Shown: positions 42,835 to 52,256 of the stretch, piece by piece
Layout: the number at the start of each line of letters is the position of its first letter
Numbering within the stretch: the first letter of the stretch is position 1
NCBI RefSeq assembly: GCF_000295955.2
Contig: NZ_ALXE01000028.1
Span: 53,770-117,769 of the forward strand
Direction: 5' to 3'
DNA from: Pantoea sp. A4
Lineage (GTDB): Bacteria > Pseudomonadota > Gammaproteobacteria > Enterobacterales > Enterobacteriaceae
DNA length: 64,000 nt
The notes under the pieces: generated by a model
What the model was told of the DNA's origin: nothing
The model's database searches: none
Seen by the model: only the letters and a program-made list of their open reading frames with translations
Program-made: the position numbers and the translations under genes

Positions 42835-44958
42835 TCAGAACTCTACGCTGGCGCTGAGCACCAGATTACGCGTTTCGCCCTCAGCAACGCGCAAATTGCC
42901 GCCACTGGATGGGTAGTACTTTTTATTGAATAAATTGTTGATATTTAACTGCAAGTGCGTTTTTTTGCCGATCAGGTTATTGTCCCAGCCAATAAAGCTG
43001 TCTGCGACAGTGTACGCTGGCAGTGAGAAGCTATTATCCGGGTCACCCGCACGTACACCGACATATCTGACACCGCCGCCAATACGGAAATCACCCGGCA
43101 GAGGATTAAAGCTGACGTTATGACTTAAATATACCGCACCTGAATTTCTCGGGGTGTTTTGCAGGCGGTTACCATTATTTTCAGTGCTGTTCTTATCCTC
43201 AACAATTTCTGCCTGATCGTAGCTGTAGTTTGCGTTGAGATCCCAGCCAGGATAAATCTCTCCATTGAGCTCCAGCTCCAACCCGCTAGACCGCACTTTA
43301 TCAACAGGATAGGTTGAACCATTGATAAGGAGATCAAAGTTACGGGCATCAATACGATACAGCGCTGCGGTAGCAAAGAGGTTTGGCGTCATCTGCCATT
43401 TGCTGCCGATTTCATACGTTGTGCCTTGCTGAGGTGCACCAACATTGCCATTGTCGTCAGGTGTGGTCGATGGCGTAAATGATTTGCTCATGGTCGCGTA
43501 AAATGACACGTCAGGCGTCAGTTTGTAAATAACGCCCGTTTGCGGCAAAAACTTATTGCCCACATCGCTGTAGTCTAAAGTAGAAGCACTGCCGCTTGAC
43601 TCTCGCTGTTCATAATGCTGATAACGTGCACCGAGCACCGCAATCCATTTCGATGTCAGTTCAATATTGTCTTTAAAATAGACGGCACGGTTATGAATAC
43701 GGTTGAGCAAATTGCTTTGTGAGGCTTTAACCGTCGTGCTATCGGTAATGGTTTCAAGGCCATAGACTGGGTTGCTAATGGTAAAGTCATTATTTTTAGT
43801 CCCATTATAACCGTTAGCACGATAGGTTTGATTCATCTCATAATCAGTACCAAAAACGACATTATGCGTCATGCCGAATATTTCAGGCGTACCAATGGCA
43901 TCCCATGAAACATATTTTGTTTTATGGTTAAACCCTCGGAAAGCATCCGGGCGGCGCGTCACCACACCGGTTGTTGCATTGATGGCCGTTGCGGTAACAG
44001 TGTTACTATTATACTGCCTCTGGTTCATGCCAAAAGTGACACGCGTAGACCAGGTGTCGTTGAACTGGTAATCCCAGTGTGAACTGAATGTCTGATTGCG
44101 TCCCCACGCATGATTTGAGTAATCATCCAGACGGGTTTTATAACCAATGTTAATTGGTTTGCCATTTATGAAAGCCGTGCCGCGATCGTAGGGAATATCA
44201 TAGCTGTAACTTTCATAGCTAACATCGAAGCTGGCTTTATCACCGTACCACTGTAAAGAAGGGGCGACCAGGTTATGTTTTTCATTGCCATAACCACGCC
44301 AATAGTTTTGTGCTTGTTTCTCAGCGATCAGGCGAAAAGCAAAGCCATTACCCAGCGGCCCAGTGATATCAATATTGCCTGCACCACCGCCCGTACTGTT
44401 GTAATGTCCCCCAACAATCGTGTGCCATTCATATTGCGGTTTTTTGCTGACCACATTGATCATCCCGCCGGGGTTTAAAATACCATACAATAACGACGAT
44501 GAGCCTTTTAATACTTCAACGTGATCGGTTGTGGCATCAAAATTCAGGCCCTGGCTACTGCGGATTCCATCGCGAAACACCGAACCATCAGCATTATTAC
44601 CAAAGCCACGTCGGGTAATACTGTCTTCGGTCCCGCCTAAGGTATTTGATTGTGCAGTACCACTTACAAATCGCATCGCATCGAACAGGCTAGTGGCTTG
44701 ATAATCATTAAGTTGTTTTTGTGTTACTACGCTAACTGACTGTGCTTCATTAAGTTTAGCGGTAGGTGTTTTGCTGGCAGCTGACGCAGAAGCGCTGGAA
44801 TATCCGCTGTCTGTTGGCTCAGCGCTACTCACGATGAGCGTGTTATTTTCGCCTGCGGCATAACTGGATGCCGAAGAGATTAATGCACCGCTGTAAACGA
44901 CAAACCAGAGTTTCCCAAAAGGACGTTTATGGCTGTAAGAATTTTTATATTCTTTCAT
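42835..44958 (-). CDS. TonB-dependent siderophore receptor
   Basis: About 707 residues from ATG at 44958 (cagggaa directly upstream; GTG at 44982 is the alternative). Signal peptide ending SYAA, a TonB-box-like NTLIVSS, a plug domain (SVSVVTQKQLNDYQATSLFDAM, RRGFG, VLKGSSSLLYGILNPGGMINVVSKKP) and a 22-strand barrel ending LVLSASVEF with the terminal Phe required for outer-membrane insertion. It resembles hydroxamate receptors of the FhuE/FoxA type, but the ligand cannot be fixed from sequence. A Fur-box-like site upstream supports iron control. Confidence 0.88.
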   Translation of the reverse strand: MKEYKNSYSHKRPFGKLWFVVYSGALISSASSYAAGENNTLIVSSAEPTDSGYSSASASAASKTPTAKLNEAQSVSVVTQKQLNDYQATSLFDAMRFVSGTAQSNTLGGTEDSITRRGFGNNADGSVFRDGIRSSQGLNFDATTDHVEVLKGSSSLLYGILNPGGMINVVSKKPQYEWHTIVGGHYNSTGGGAGNIDITGPLGNGFAFRLIAEKQAQNYWRGYGNEKHNLVAPSLQWYGDKASFDVSYESYSYDIPYDRGTAFINGKPINIGYKTRLDDYSNHAWGRNQTFSSHWDYQFNDTWSTRVTFGMNQRQYNSNTVTATAINATTGVVTRRPDAFRGFNHKTKYVSWDAIGTPEIFGMTHNVVFGTDYEMNQTYRANGYNGTKNNDFTISNPVYGLETITDSTTVKASQSNLLNRIHNRAVYFKDNIELTSKWIAVLGARYQHYEQRESSGSASTLDYSDVGNKFLPQTGVIYKLTPDVSFYATMSKSFTPSTTPDDNGNVGAPQQGTTYEIGSKWQMTPNLFATAALYRIDARNFDLLINGSTYPVDKVRSSGLELELNGEIYPGWDLNANYSYDQAEIVEDKNSTENNGNRLQNTPRNSGAVYLSHNVSFNPLPGDFRIGGGVRYVGVRAGDPDNSFSLPAYTVADSFIGWDNNLIGKKTHLQLNINNLFNKKYYPSSGGNLRVAEGETRNLVLSASVEF

Positions 44959-45266
44959 TTCCCTGTATTTTCCAAAAATCACACAAGTGGTGATGAGATG
45001 ATGAGTTTATGCATTCCCAATCTGCTGACGACCATTGTTAAGAAACATGCGTATTCCGCACTGCTCAACGTTAGGCGCAGATGAGAACGAACCTCTGATG
45101 TTATTGATAATCATTCAATCACAGGCAAATGTAGTAGTACACTAAAAAGATCCCTGCATTCACTACATTCCAGGGCGGGGATGCCTGGTGAGAAAGCCCC
45201 CAATAGCGGCCTGCTGCGGCAGGAATGGCTGGACGAGAAGGGGGCATGTTACGGGAGGATAAAGGC
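44959..45266. other. Upstream region of the TonB receptor gene
   Basis: About 310 nt containing the Fur-box-like site and, near 45195-45245, a GC-rich stretch able to fold (gccccc ... gggggc with an inner cctg/cagg). No coding sequence is seen apart from the small frame that starts at 45267. Confidence 0.5.
45100..45118. promoter_or_regulatory. Fur-box-like site
   Basis: gttattgataatcattcaa contains an exact tgataatcatt core and matches about 14 of 19 positions of the classical Fur consensus. It lies about 140 nt upstream of the TonB receptor start, where a Fur-repressed promoter is expected. Confidence 0.6.
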
Positions 45267-45374
45267 ATGAAATCGAGGCTGGCGCATCCCTACCTCAAAG
45301 GAAGGGATTTTTACGAGAATCCAGGTAAAAGTCATCAGCGCCTGGGCGCAAACGGTGTTCAGGCTTCATGTTGA
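45267..45374 (+). CDS. Possible small protein of 35 residues
   Basis: ATG at 45267 with an excellent ribosome site (acgggagga, 45251-45259). The peptide begins MKSRLAHPYLKGRDFYENPG and ends with QASC; its last codons overlap the 3' end of the convergent efflux gene. I recognise no family and no membrane segment. The strong ribosome site is the only support, so it may be a leader peptide or chance. Confidence 0.3.
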   Translation: MKSRLAHPYLKGRDFYENPGKSHQRLGANGVQASC

Positions 45375-46897
45375 ATGTGTACGGGTTCATGGGCGCGAGC
45401 CCGCCCCAGAAGAATGAATACCAACAGTGCGGTCAGGGTAGCGAGCGCAGCAAGGATGAACAGCACCCAGCGGAAGCTGGCGTCGTAGGTTTGTCGTACC
45501 AGATTTTGCGTATCTGCCAGTTGTGCGGTGGCCTGCTGCAATTCGCCCAGCGCGGCACGGTTAGCCGCGGAGACAACGGTCTCTACAGGGGAGGCGGGCA
45601 GAGCATTAATGAGCCCGCTCTGGATCAGAAACGCCAGTAGCGCACCGACAAGGGCGATGGCGACCCCATCTGCGGAGACGCGAACGCAGTTAAAGATCCC
45701 GGTCGCCATTCCTGCCCGATCTTTCTCCACCACACTAACCGCCATGCCATCCATTAACCCCCAGGGGAGCCCAATACCGATGCCTGTAAGCGCCAGTGGC
45801 GCAATCAAGGCTGGACCCGCGCCACCTGAGATCACCTCACCCAGCCAGACTAGCCCCAGCGCAACCAGCAACAGTCCGACGCCGGAGAGCACGCCAGAGG
45901 TAAACCAGTGAGAGAGCCAGGCAGCAATAAAGGGCACCAGTAACAGCGGGGCCGCCAGTGCAATCATCATCTGGCCCGCGTCGAAAGCCGAGAGGCCTTC
46001 AATGCCAATAAACCGGCCGGGTAAAAGGACGATAAGCGTGACAAAAAAGAACGCGGGTGAAGCGGCAAGCACCTGGACACCGACAAAACGTGCCTGACTG
46101 AACAGGCTCAAATCGAGCATCGGCCGCGTGACGCGACGTTCAATCCGTACAAAAGCAACAAACAGCAGCAGGGCCAGTATCAGTGAGCCGATAACGATCC
46201 CCTTTTGCCAGCCCGCTTCCGGGGCCAGCAGCACGGCGTAGGTAAACAAGGCAAGCGCAGCGGTAAAGCTGGTCGCGCCAGCCCAGTCGAGCCCTGTTGC
46301 AGCAGGATCGCGTGACTCGCGTGCGGCGAAGACGACTAAAATCAGGCCGACCACGCCAATCAGTGCCGTTGCCAGAAATACCCAGCGCCAGCCAGCAATG
46401 TCTACCAGCCAACCTGCGGCCAGCGGGCCAAACGCCAGCCCAATACCAAAGGTGGTGCCCAGCAGGCTAAACACTCGGGGTCGACTGGGGCCATGGAAGG
46501 TTTGTGCTAATGAAGACATTGCGCCGGCGAACGCTGCGGCACCGCCGAGTCCTTGCAGCAGGCGTAAAATGTCGATGCCAGTCACTGACGTTGCCAACGG
46601 GATAGATAGAGTCACCAGCGTGAACAGGAGCAGGCCAATTAACCACACGCGTTTTCTGCCATAGGCATCGGTCAGGCTGCCGGCGGCCATCATGGCGCTG
46701 CCGTATGTTAGAATGTAGCCATTGACTACCCAGTTTAACTGTACCGCACTGCCGCCCAACTCCAGGCTTATTGCAGGCAACACAACTGCCGGGCCAGTAA
46801 AGCACAGTGGAATTAAAATGCCGGTCAGACAAGCTGCCAGCAATAATAGTCCGTTACGCGCGGCTGAGCTGCCATGAGCAAGCTTATTTTGCGTCAT
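45359..46897 (-). CDS. MFS drug efflux transporter, DHA2 (EmrB/QacA) family
   Basis: 512 residues from ATG at 46897 (agggg site; the frame to 47020 upstream is antisense to the LysR promoter region). About fourteen helices. Motifs: AISLELGGSAVQLNWVVNGYILTYGSAMMAAGSLTDAYGRKRVWLIG (helices 1-2) and GLGGAAAFAGAMSSLAQTF (motif C region). Such pumps exchange drugs or metabolites for protons. The divergent LysR gene at 47042 is the probable regulator. Confidence 0.88.
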   Translation of the reverse strand: MTQNKLAHGSSAARNGLLLLAACLTGILIPLCFTGPAVVLPAISLELGGSAVQLNWVVNGYILTYGSAMMAAGSLTDAYGRKRVWLIGLLLFTLVTLSIPLATSVTGIDILRLLQGLGGAAAFAGAMSSLAQTFHGPSRPRVFSLLGTTFGIGLAFGPLAAGWLVDIAGWRWVFLATALIGVVGLILVVFAARESRDPAATGLDWAGATSFTAALALFTYAVLLAPEAGWQKGIVIGSLILALLLFVAFVRIERRVTRPMLDLSLFSQARFVGVQVLAASPAFFFVTLIVLLPGRFIGIEGLSAFDAGQMMIALAAPLLLVPFIAAWLSHWFTSGVLSGVGLLLVALGLVWLGEVISGGAGPALIAPLALTGIGIGLPWGLMDGMAVSVVEKDRAGMATGIFNCVRVSADGVAIALVGALLAFLIQSGLINALPASPVETVVSAANRAALGELQQATAQLADTQNLVRQTYDASFRWVLFILAALATLTALLVFILLGRARAHEPVHIQHEA

Positions 46898-47041
46898 AAA
46901 TACCCCTGATAGATAAGCTAATTTTCTAGCTGGCAATGCAGCCAATTTATTCACTGAACGGGAGGCTAATAGGATGCGAACGAAAGAAAAACAGGCTACT
47001 GTTCCTGACAATTCGGACAAAACTTCTTAAATGGAAATAAG

Positions 47042-47944
47042 ATGGAATCAATGACCGGTATGACCTTCTTTATTCATGCCGCTGAAACTCGCAGTTTCTC
47101 AGCGGCGGGAAGAATTTTAGGTGTTTCATCTTCCGCGGTAGGTAAAGGCATCGCCCGGCTGGAACAGCGATTAGGCGTCCGACTATTACATCGCAGCACG
47201 CGTAGCATTACGTTAACCGCTGAGGGTGCCATGTTTCTGGAGCGGTGCCGTCGCATCTTACAGGAGCTGGAAGCCGCCGAGCAGGAACTGTCAGAAACGC
47301 AGCAGAATCCTCAAGGACGGCTCAGAGTGAGTTTGCCGTTGGTGAGTGGTTTGGTGATGCCGTCAATGACGGCATTTATGGCTCGTTATCCGGAGATTGA
47401 ACTCGATCTTGATTTCACTGACACCCTGGTAGATGTGATCAACGACGGATTTGATGCAGTAATTCGTACCGGCGAGCTAGCGGATTCACGTCTGATGTCA
47501 CGCCAGTTAGGTAAATTTCAACTCCAGTTAGTCGCCTCGCCCGCCTATCTTGCCAGACATCCGGTACCGCTGGTGCCAGCAGACTTGCAGCAGCATGCCT
47601 GTTTGCAGCATAAGTTTCCCAGTACGGGACGCTTTGAGCACTGGCCTTTAGTCATCCCTGAGGGACAGATGGCACCGGTACTGCCTGCCTCTATGATCTG
47701 CAATACCACCGAAGTGCTGATCGATGTTGCCAGAGCGGGGTTGGGGATTGCCTGTCTGCCCGATTTTATGGTGAGACGGGCCATTGCGGCGGGTGAGCTG
47801 ATCGTGGTGCTAAGGGATTACACCCAGCATCAAGGTGTATTTCGTATTTTGTGGCCTTCAAGCCGTTATCAAACGCCAAAGCTGCGCGCTTTTATTGATT
47901 TTATGAGCAGTCATTTATTCCAGGAGTGCGTGGAGCAAAGGTGA
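47042..47944 (+). CDS. LysR family transcriptional regulator
   Basis: 300 residues. HTH: MTFFIHAAETRSFSAAGRILGVSSSAVGKGIARLEQRLGVRLLHRSTRSITLTAEG, of the group related to DmlR/AaeR-type regulators; the effector domain begins GRLRVSLPLVSGLVMPSM. Divergent from the DHA2 efflux gene (144 nt between starts), so likely its activator or repressor in response to a pump substrate. Confidence 0.9.
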   Translation: MESMTGMTFFIHAAETRSFSAAGRILGVSSSAVGKGIARLEQRLGVRLLHRSTRSITLTAEGAMFLERCRRILQELEAAEQELSETQQNPQGRLRVSLPLVSGLVMPSMTAFMARYPEIELDLDFTDTLVDVINDGFDAVIRTGELADSRLMSRQLGKFQLQLVASPAYLARHPVPLVPADLQQHACLQHKFPSTGRFEHWPLVIPEGQMAPVLPASMICNTTEVLIDVARAGLGIACLPDFMVRRAIAAGELIVVLRDYTQHQGVFRILWPSSRYQTPKLRAFIDFMSSHLFQECVEQR

Positions 47945-47970
47945 GGCGCATTTGCCTCACCTTTAAACGA

Positions 47971-49374
47971 CTACCAGCTACTGTTACGGCTCATCACGCC
48001 GCTTACCACTCGCGTTCTGTCCCGCGTGACATACAGGCTCAGGATAAAGATACCCAGCGTCACCGCCAGCGTCAGCAGGCCTTGCTCGCGATACTCATCC
48101 AGCACGAACATATAGCCGAGAACCGCCACAATCATGAACATCGCAGCCCAGGTGAGCCAGGGGAACAGCCACATTTTAAACGCCGGGGGCATGCCCAGGC
48201 GTTCGGCGTTGCGGCGCATGATCAGCTGAGAAATGGCAATCACCAGATAAACAATCAGCGCAATGGCACCGGTGGTGGAGATCAGGAAGTCAAACACCTT
48301 GCCGGGGAAAGCGTAGTTTGCAACGCAGGCCGCGAAACCTGCCAGCGTAGAGCCAATTACCGCCATGCGTGGCACGCCACCGCTGGAGATACGGGCGCAG
48401 GCAGCAGGGGCATCTTTACGCCGTGCAAGGGAGAACAGCATGCGTGAAGCGGTATATAAGCCGGAGTTCATGCAGCTACAGACGGCGATAAACACCACGA
48501 TATCCACCATCAGTTTCGCACCCGGCATATTGAGCGTGGTCAGCACAAACTGGAAAGTCCCCTGTTCGCGCAGGCCTGGATTATTCCAGCCCACCAGCGA
48601 CACCACGAGGAAGATGGAGACAATATAGAACAGAGCAATACGGTACACCACCATGTTGATGGCGCGGCGAATCTTCTCGCCAGGGTTTTTGGACTCCACG
48701 GCGGCAATGGTCACGATTTCTGCGCCGAAGAAGGAGAACATCGTCACCAGAATGCCTGCCAGCACTGCGCCGAAGCCGTGTGGCATAAATCCACCGCTGT
48801 TATACAGATGCGCCACGCCACTGACATTGGCTAACGGCCAGAATCCCAGCACCGCCATCAGACCGACCACAATAAAGGCAATGATGGCGACCACTTTGAC
48901 CAGCGAGAACCAGAATTCAAACTCACCAAAGTTCTTCACATTGAATAAATTGGTCACGGTGAGCAGGGCGATGATGGCGACGGTAAAGGCCCAGGCGGGA
49001 ACGGCGGTGAAATAAGCATGGAGAATGTTGGCACCGGCAATGGCTTCCACCGGGATCAGCAGCACCCAGAACCACCAGTAGAGCCAGCCGATGGTAAAAC
49101 CGGCCCAGGGACCCAGTGCAGCCGAGGCGTAAGTGGAAAACGATCCCGAGTCTGGATGCAGAACGGCCATTTCACCCAGCATACGCATGACTAACAGCAC
49201 CAGTACGCCGGTCATGGCATAGGAAATTAATATGGCAGGGCCGGTAGTGGCAATGGCATTCGCCGAACCGATAAAAAGCCCGGCGCCGATAATTCCCGCG
49301 ATAGAGATCATGGTGACCTGGCGATTGGTTAAACCATCGCCCAGGGATGTTGGCTCACTTTTTAAATCAGGCAT
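47971..49374 (-). CDS. GabP-like amino acid permease (APC superfamily, AAT family)
   Basis: 467 residues from ATG at 49374 (aagga 6 nt upstream favours it over ATG at 49380). Twelve helices; SIAGIIGAGLFIGSANAIATTGPAILISY at helix 1, DSGSFSTYASAALGPWAGFTIGWLYWWFWVLLIPVEA and SGGFMPHGFGAVLAGILVTMFSFFGAEIVTIAAVES are close to E. coli GabP (4-aminobutyrate permease). The substrate may differ; beside serine and sarcosine genes it could import a small amino acid. Not clearly orthologous to gabP, so no symbol is given. Confidence 0.85.
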   Translation of the reverse strand: MPDLKSEPTSLGDGLTNRQVTMISIAGIIGAGLFIGSANAIATTGPAILISYAMTGVLVLLVMRMLGEMAVLHPDSGSFSTYASAALGPWAGFTIGWLYWWFWVLLIPVEAIAGANILHAYFTAVPAWAFTVAIIALLTVTNLFNVKNFGEFEFWFSLVKVVAIIAFIVVGLMAVLGFWPLANVSGVAHLYNSGGFMPHGFGAVLAGILVTMFSFFGAEIVTIAAVESKNPGEKIRRAINMVVYRIALFYIVSIFLVVSLVGWNNPGLREQGTFQFVLTTLNMPGAKLMVDIVVFIAVCSCMNSGLYTASRMLFSLARRKDAPAACARISSGGVPRMAVIGSTLAGFAACVANYAFPGKVFDFLISTTGAIALIVYLVIAISQLIMRRNAERLGMPPAFKMWLFPWLTWAAMFMIVAVLGYMFVLDEYREQGLLTLAVTLGIFILSLYVTRDRTRVVSGVMSRNSSW

Positions 49375-49805
49375 AGTCATTCCTTCCCGCTTGCGATAGG
49401 GGTTAATTATGATTAACGCTGTGTTTACTCGTTTAATTATGCTCGCAGTTTTTTGTTGTGATGAAGATTACATATTTTGTTTTCATTTAGTGCCGGAACA
49501 CGATAGCGATCACATTAACGAACTGAACGTAAATACTTTCTCCTGTTAAACGGCTGCTGGCTTAAATTGAGCGTAACAGTGGCTTTTTTTTACAGCTTGA
49601 ATGTTTGCGACATTATTTGAGGCTGTTCGCGCCGCAATGACATTTATGGAAGGGAGGTGGCGAAATGAAAAAAAGGCAACCGTTTCACGTAATATTATTT
49701 TCTTATTATGTGAACGCTAATACATTCCCGACTGGACAAAATCAGTGGCAGTTATTATCGGAGCCAGGCGCACATGGCTTCATGTGCGCCCGATCACGAA
49801 TATCT
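49375..49805. other. Intergenic region between the GabP-like permease and LysR genes
   Basis: About 430 AT-rich nt with the permease promoter. A perfect ten-base-pair hairpin (ggcgcacatg/catgtgcgcc, 49767-49790, loop gctt) lies 16 nt past the LysR stop and may end that gene, although it lacks a U run. No gene is seen. Confidence 0.5.
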
Positions 49806-50735
49806 TCAGGTGTATTGTGACTGGCTGAGTTCGGCCTGTTCGATGAGCCAGTCGAAGATGGCGCGTTTGGCGGGGTTGTTTAACGTCCCGTCACTGTAGG
49901 CGATAACATAGCGTTTGCGGGCGCTGATACGCTCGCCAAAGGGAATGATCAGCGTGCCTTCATCCAGCTCTTTCTGTATCAGAAACTTACGGGCAATTGC
50001 TACGCCCATGCCCATTTTGGCCGCTTCAATGGTCATGTAGTTGCGGTTAAAGCAGTGCCCGCGCCGGACATCAATCCCCTTAACGCCGGTTTCCTTGAGG
50101 TAAAATTCCCACTCGGCGTACTCGTAACTGCCGCGCCATGCGGTGACGTCATGCAATAGCGGATAGTGCACCAGCTGGCTGGCATCAGAGAGCGGCGGTC
50201 TGCCCGACAGCAGTTCTGGTGAACAGACCGGGAAGATCTGCTCCTCAAATAATACCGTGGTCAGCAGCCCGGCGTAGCTGCCATCGTTGAGGTCGATCGC
50301 CAGATCAAACTCCTCGCCACGGAGCGAATCACTGCTGTCTTCCGCATTAATGCGCAGTTCAATGTTGGGAAAGGCTTTTGCCAGTGCCGGCAAGCGCGGC
50401 ATCAACCACTTATTTAAAAATGAAGGAATACAACGCAGACGAAATACGCCGCTAATCCCGGCCGAGTTGAGATCGCGTAGCTCTTCCATTACCCGTTCAT
50501 TTATTTCATTTGCGACTAACGCCAGACGTTGCCCCTGCGCCGTGAGCTGCAAACCACGACCGGCACGATGAAATAAACTGAATCCAAGATTCTCTTCCAG
50601 CTGTTTGATTTGCTGGCTAATTGCACCGGGTGTGACGTTGAGTTCTTCGGCACAGCGCGTAAAAGAGAGATGTCGCGCTGCGCAGGCAAAAACCTGTAAA
50701 TGAGCATGAATCTGAGAGGTGGTTATTTTTCGCAT
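49806..50735 (-). CDS. LysR family transcriptional regulator (GcvA/DsdC-like)
   Basis: 309 residues. HTH: LQVFACAARHLSFTRCAEELNVTPGAISQQIKQLEENLGFSLFHR. The effector domain contains RCIPSFLNKWLMPRLPAL and PLLHDVTAWRG, as in GcvA and DsdC, which respond to glycine and D-serine. It is divergent from the L-serine dehydratase gene (110 nt between starts) and so is a good candidate for its serine- or glycine-responsive regulator. Confidence 0.88.
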   Translation of the reverse strand: MRKITTSQIHAHLQVFACAARHLSFTRCAEELNVTPGAISQQIKQLEENLGFSLFHRAGRGLQLTAQGQRLALVANEINERVMEELRDLNSAGISGVFRLRCIPSFLNKWLMPRLPALAKAFPNIELRINAEDSSDSLRGEEFDLAIDLNDGSYAGLLTTVLFEEQIFPVCSPELLSGRPPLSDASQLVHYPLLHDVTAWRGSYEYAEWEFYLKETGVKGIDVRRGHCFNRNYMTIEAAKMGMGVAIARKFLIQKELDEGTLIIPFGERISARKRYVIAYSDGTLNNPAKRAIFDWLIEQAELSQSQYT

Positions 50736-50845
50736 TCTTTAGTTCAACTAAACCGTGGTTAAGAATATATCGATTGTCACAACAGGGTGCTGTGTCGCAC
50801 GCTAAGAAAATAAAGTAACCCTTAACTTAATGTGAGATAGCTATC

Positions 50846-52222
50846 ATGGCAATCAGCGTGTTCGATCTTTTTAAAATTGGCATTGGGCCTTCTAGCTCTC
50901 ATACCGTGGGTCCAATGCGTGCCGCTGCATTATTTATAACGAAACAGCAGGAAAATAGAATATTAGATCAGATTGAGCGGGTTGAAGTGCGTTTATATGG
51001 CTCGCTTTCTGCCACCGGCATCGGTCACGGCAGCGATCGTGCCAGCGTGATTGGGTTAATGGGGTATTGGCCGGACCAGGTTGATCCACAAGAAGCCTCG
51101 ATGCAGGTGGATGAGGTGATTGCGCGGGAAAAAATCCTGCTGGCGGGCGAGCGTGAAGTCAGCTTTATCTGGCAGCGCGACATGCAGCTGCTCGACAGCT
51201 CACTGCCTTATCACCCCAACGGCATGACCATCGTCGCGCAGCTGACCAGCGGTGAGATCGTCGAACAGACCTACTACTCGGTGGGCGGCGGATTTGTGCT
51301 GGACGCGGAACAGGTCGCCAGCGGCGTGCTGGACAGCGACAACAGCGAACTGCCGTATGATTTTTCCTCTGGCCGACAGCTGCTGGCGTTGTGCAAGCAG
51401 CATCAACTGAGCATTTCGGAGCTGATGCTGGCGAATGAACGCGTCTGGCGAAGCGAGCAGGAGATTGACCAACGGATTGCTTCGGTGTGGCAAGCCATGA
51501 CCGACTGTATCCAGCGCGGATTATCGCAACCCGGCATTCTGCCAGGGGGATTGAACGTGCGCAGAAGGGCGTTTGCACTGCATCAGCAACTGGTCACGCT
51601 GTCTAAATCTAACCTCATTACCCATACGCTCTCTGCGATGCAGTGGGTCAACTTATACGCCATGGCGGTCAATGAAGAGAATGCCGCCGGTGGCCGCATG
51701 GTGACCGCACCGACCAACGGGGCCGCAGGCATTATCCCGGCGGTGCTCTATTACTACATGCAGTTCTCACCGGGGGCGACCGCGCAGGATGTGCGCAAGT
51801 TCTTCCTCGCAGCGGCGGCAGTGGGCATTCTGTGTAAAAAGAACGCCTCTATTTCTGGCGCAGAAGTGGGCTGCCAGGGCGAAGTGGGATCTGCCTGTGC
51901 CATGGCGGCGGCCGGTCTGACCGAAGTGTTGGGCGGCACGCCAGAACAGGTAGAGAACGCCGCAGAGATCGGCCTGGAGCACAACCTCGGCCTGACCTGC
52001 GATCCGGTGGGTGGCCTGGTACAGATCCCGTGCATCGAGCGTAATGCGATTGCCGCAGTGAAAGCGATTAACGCCGCGCAAATGGCGCTGAGTGGCGACG
52101 GAGAACACTTTATCTCCCTCGACCGGGTGATCCGCACCATGCGCGACACGGGTGCAGATATGCACGAGAAGTACAAAGAGACCTCACGCGGCGGGTTGGC
52201 GGTTAACTATGTTGAATGCTAA
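50846..52222 (+). CDS. L-serine ammonia-lyase, iron-sulfur-dependent
   Basis: 458 residues, one-chain type like E. coli SdaA/SdaB. It deaminates L-serine to pyruvate and ammonia with a [4Fe-4S] cluster; the ligand cysteines are at 343 ([17 protein letters not shown]), 385 ([10 protein letters not shown]) and 396 (QIPCIERNA), the same numbers as I recall for Sda[16 protein letters not shown] is the N-terminal signature and the chain ends in Cys (NYVEC), the tail-in-mouth residue that occupies the active site in this family. It completes the sarcosine-to-pyruvate route of the downstream cluster. Confidence 0.93.
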   Translation: MAISVFDLFKIGIGPSSSHTVGPMRAAALFITKQQENRILDQIERVEVRLYGSLSATGIGHGSDRASVIGLMGYWPDQVDPQEASMQVDEVIAREKILLAGEREVSFIWQRDMQLLDSSLPYHPNGMTIVAQLTSGEIVEQTYYSVGGGFVLDAEQVASGVLDSDNSELPYDFSSGRQLLALCKQHQLSISELMLANERVWRSEQEIDQRIASVWQAMTDCIQRGLSQPGILPGGLNVRRRAFALHQQLVTLSKSNLITHTLSAMQWVNLYAMAVNEENAAGGRMVTAPTNGAAGIIPAVLYYYMQFSPGATAQDVRKFFLAAAAVGILCKKNASISGAEVGCQGEVGSACAMAAAGLTEVLGGTPEQVENAAEIGLEHNLGLTCDPVGGLVQIPCIERNAIAAVKAINAAQMALSGDGEHFISLDRVIRTMRDTGADMHEKYKETSRGGLAVNYVEC

Positions 52223-52256
52223 GGGCAGTGGAGTCACAGGGGGAGAGTATGCTAGC

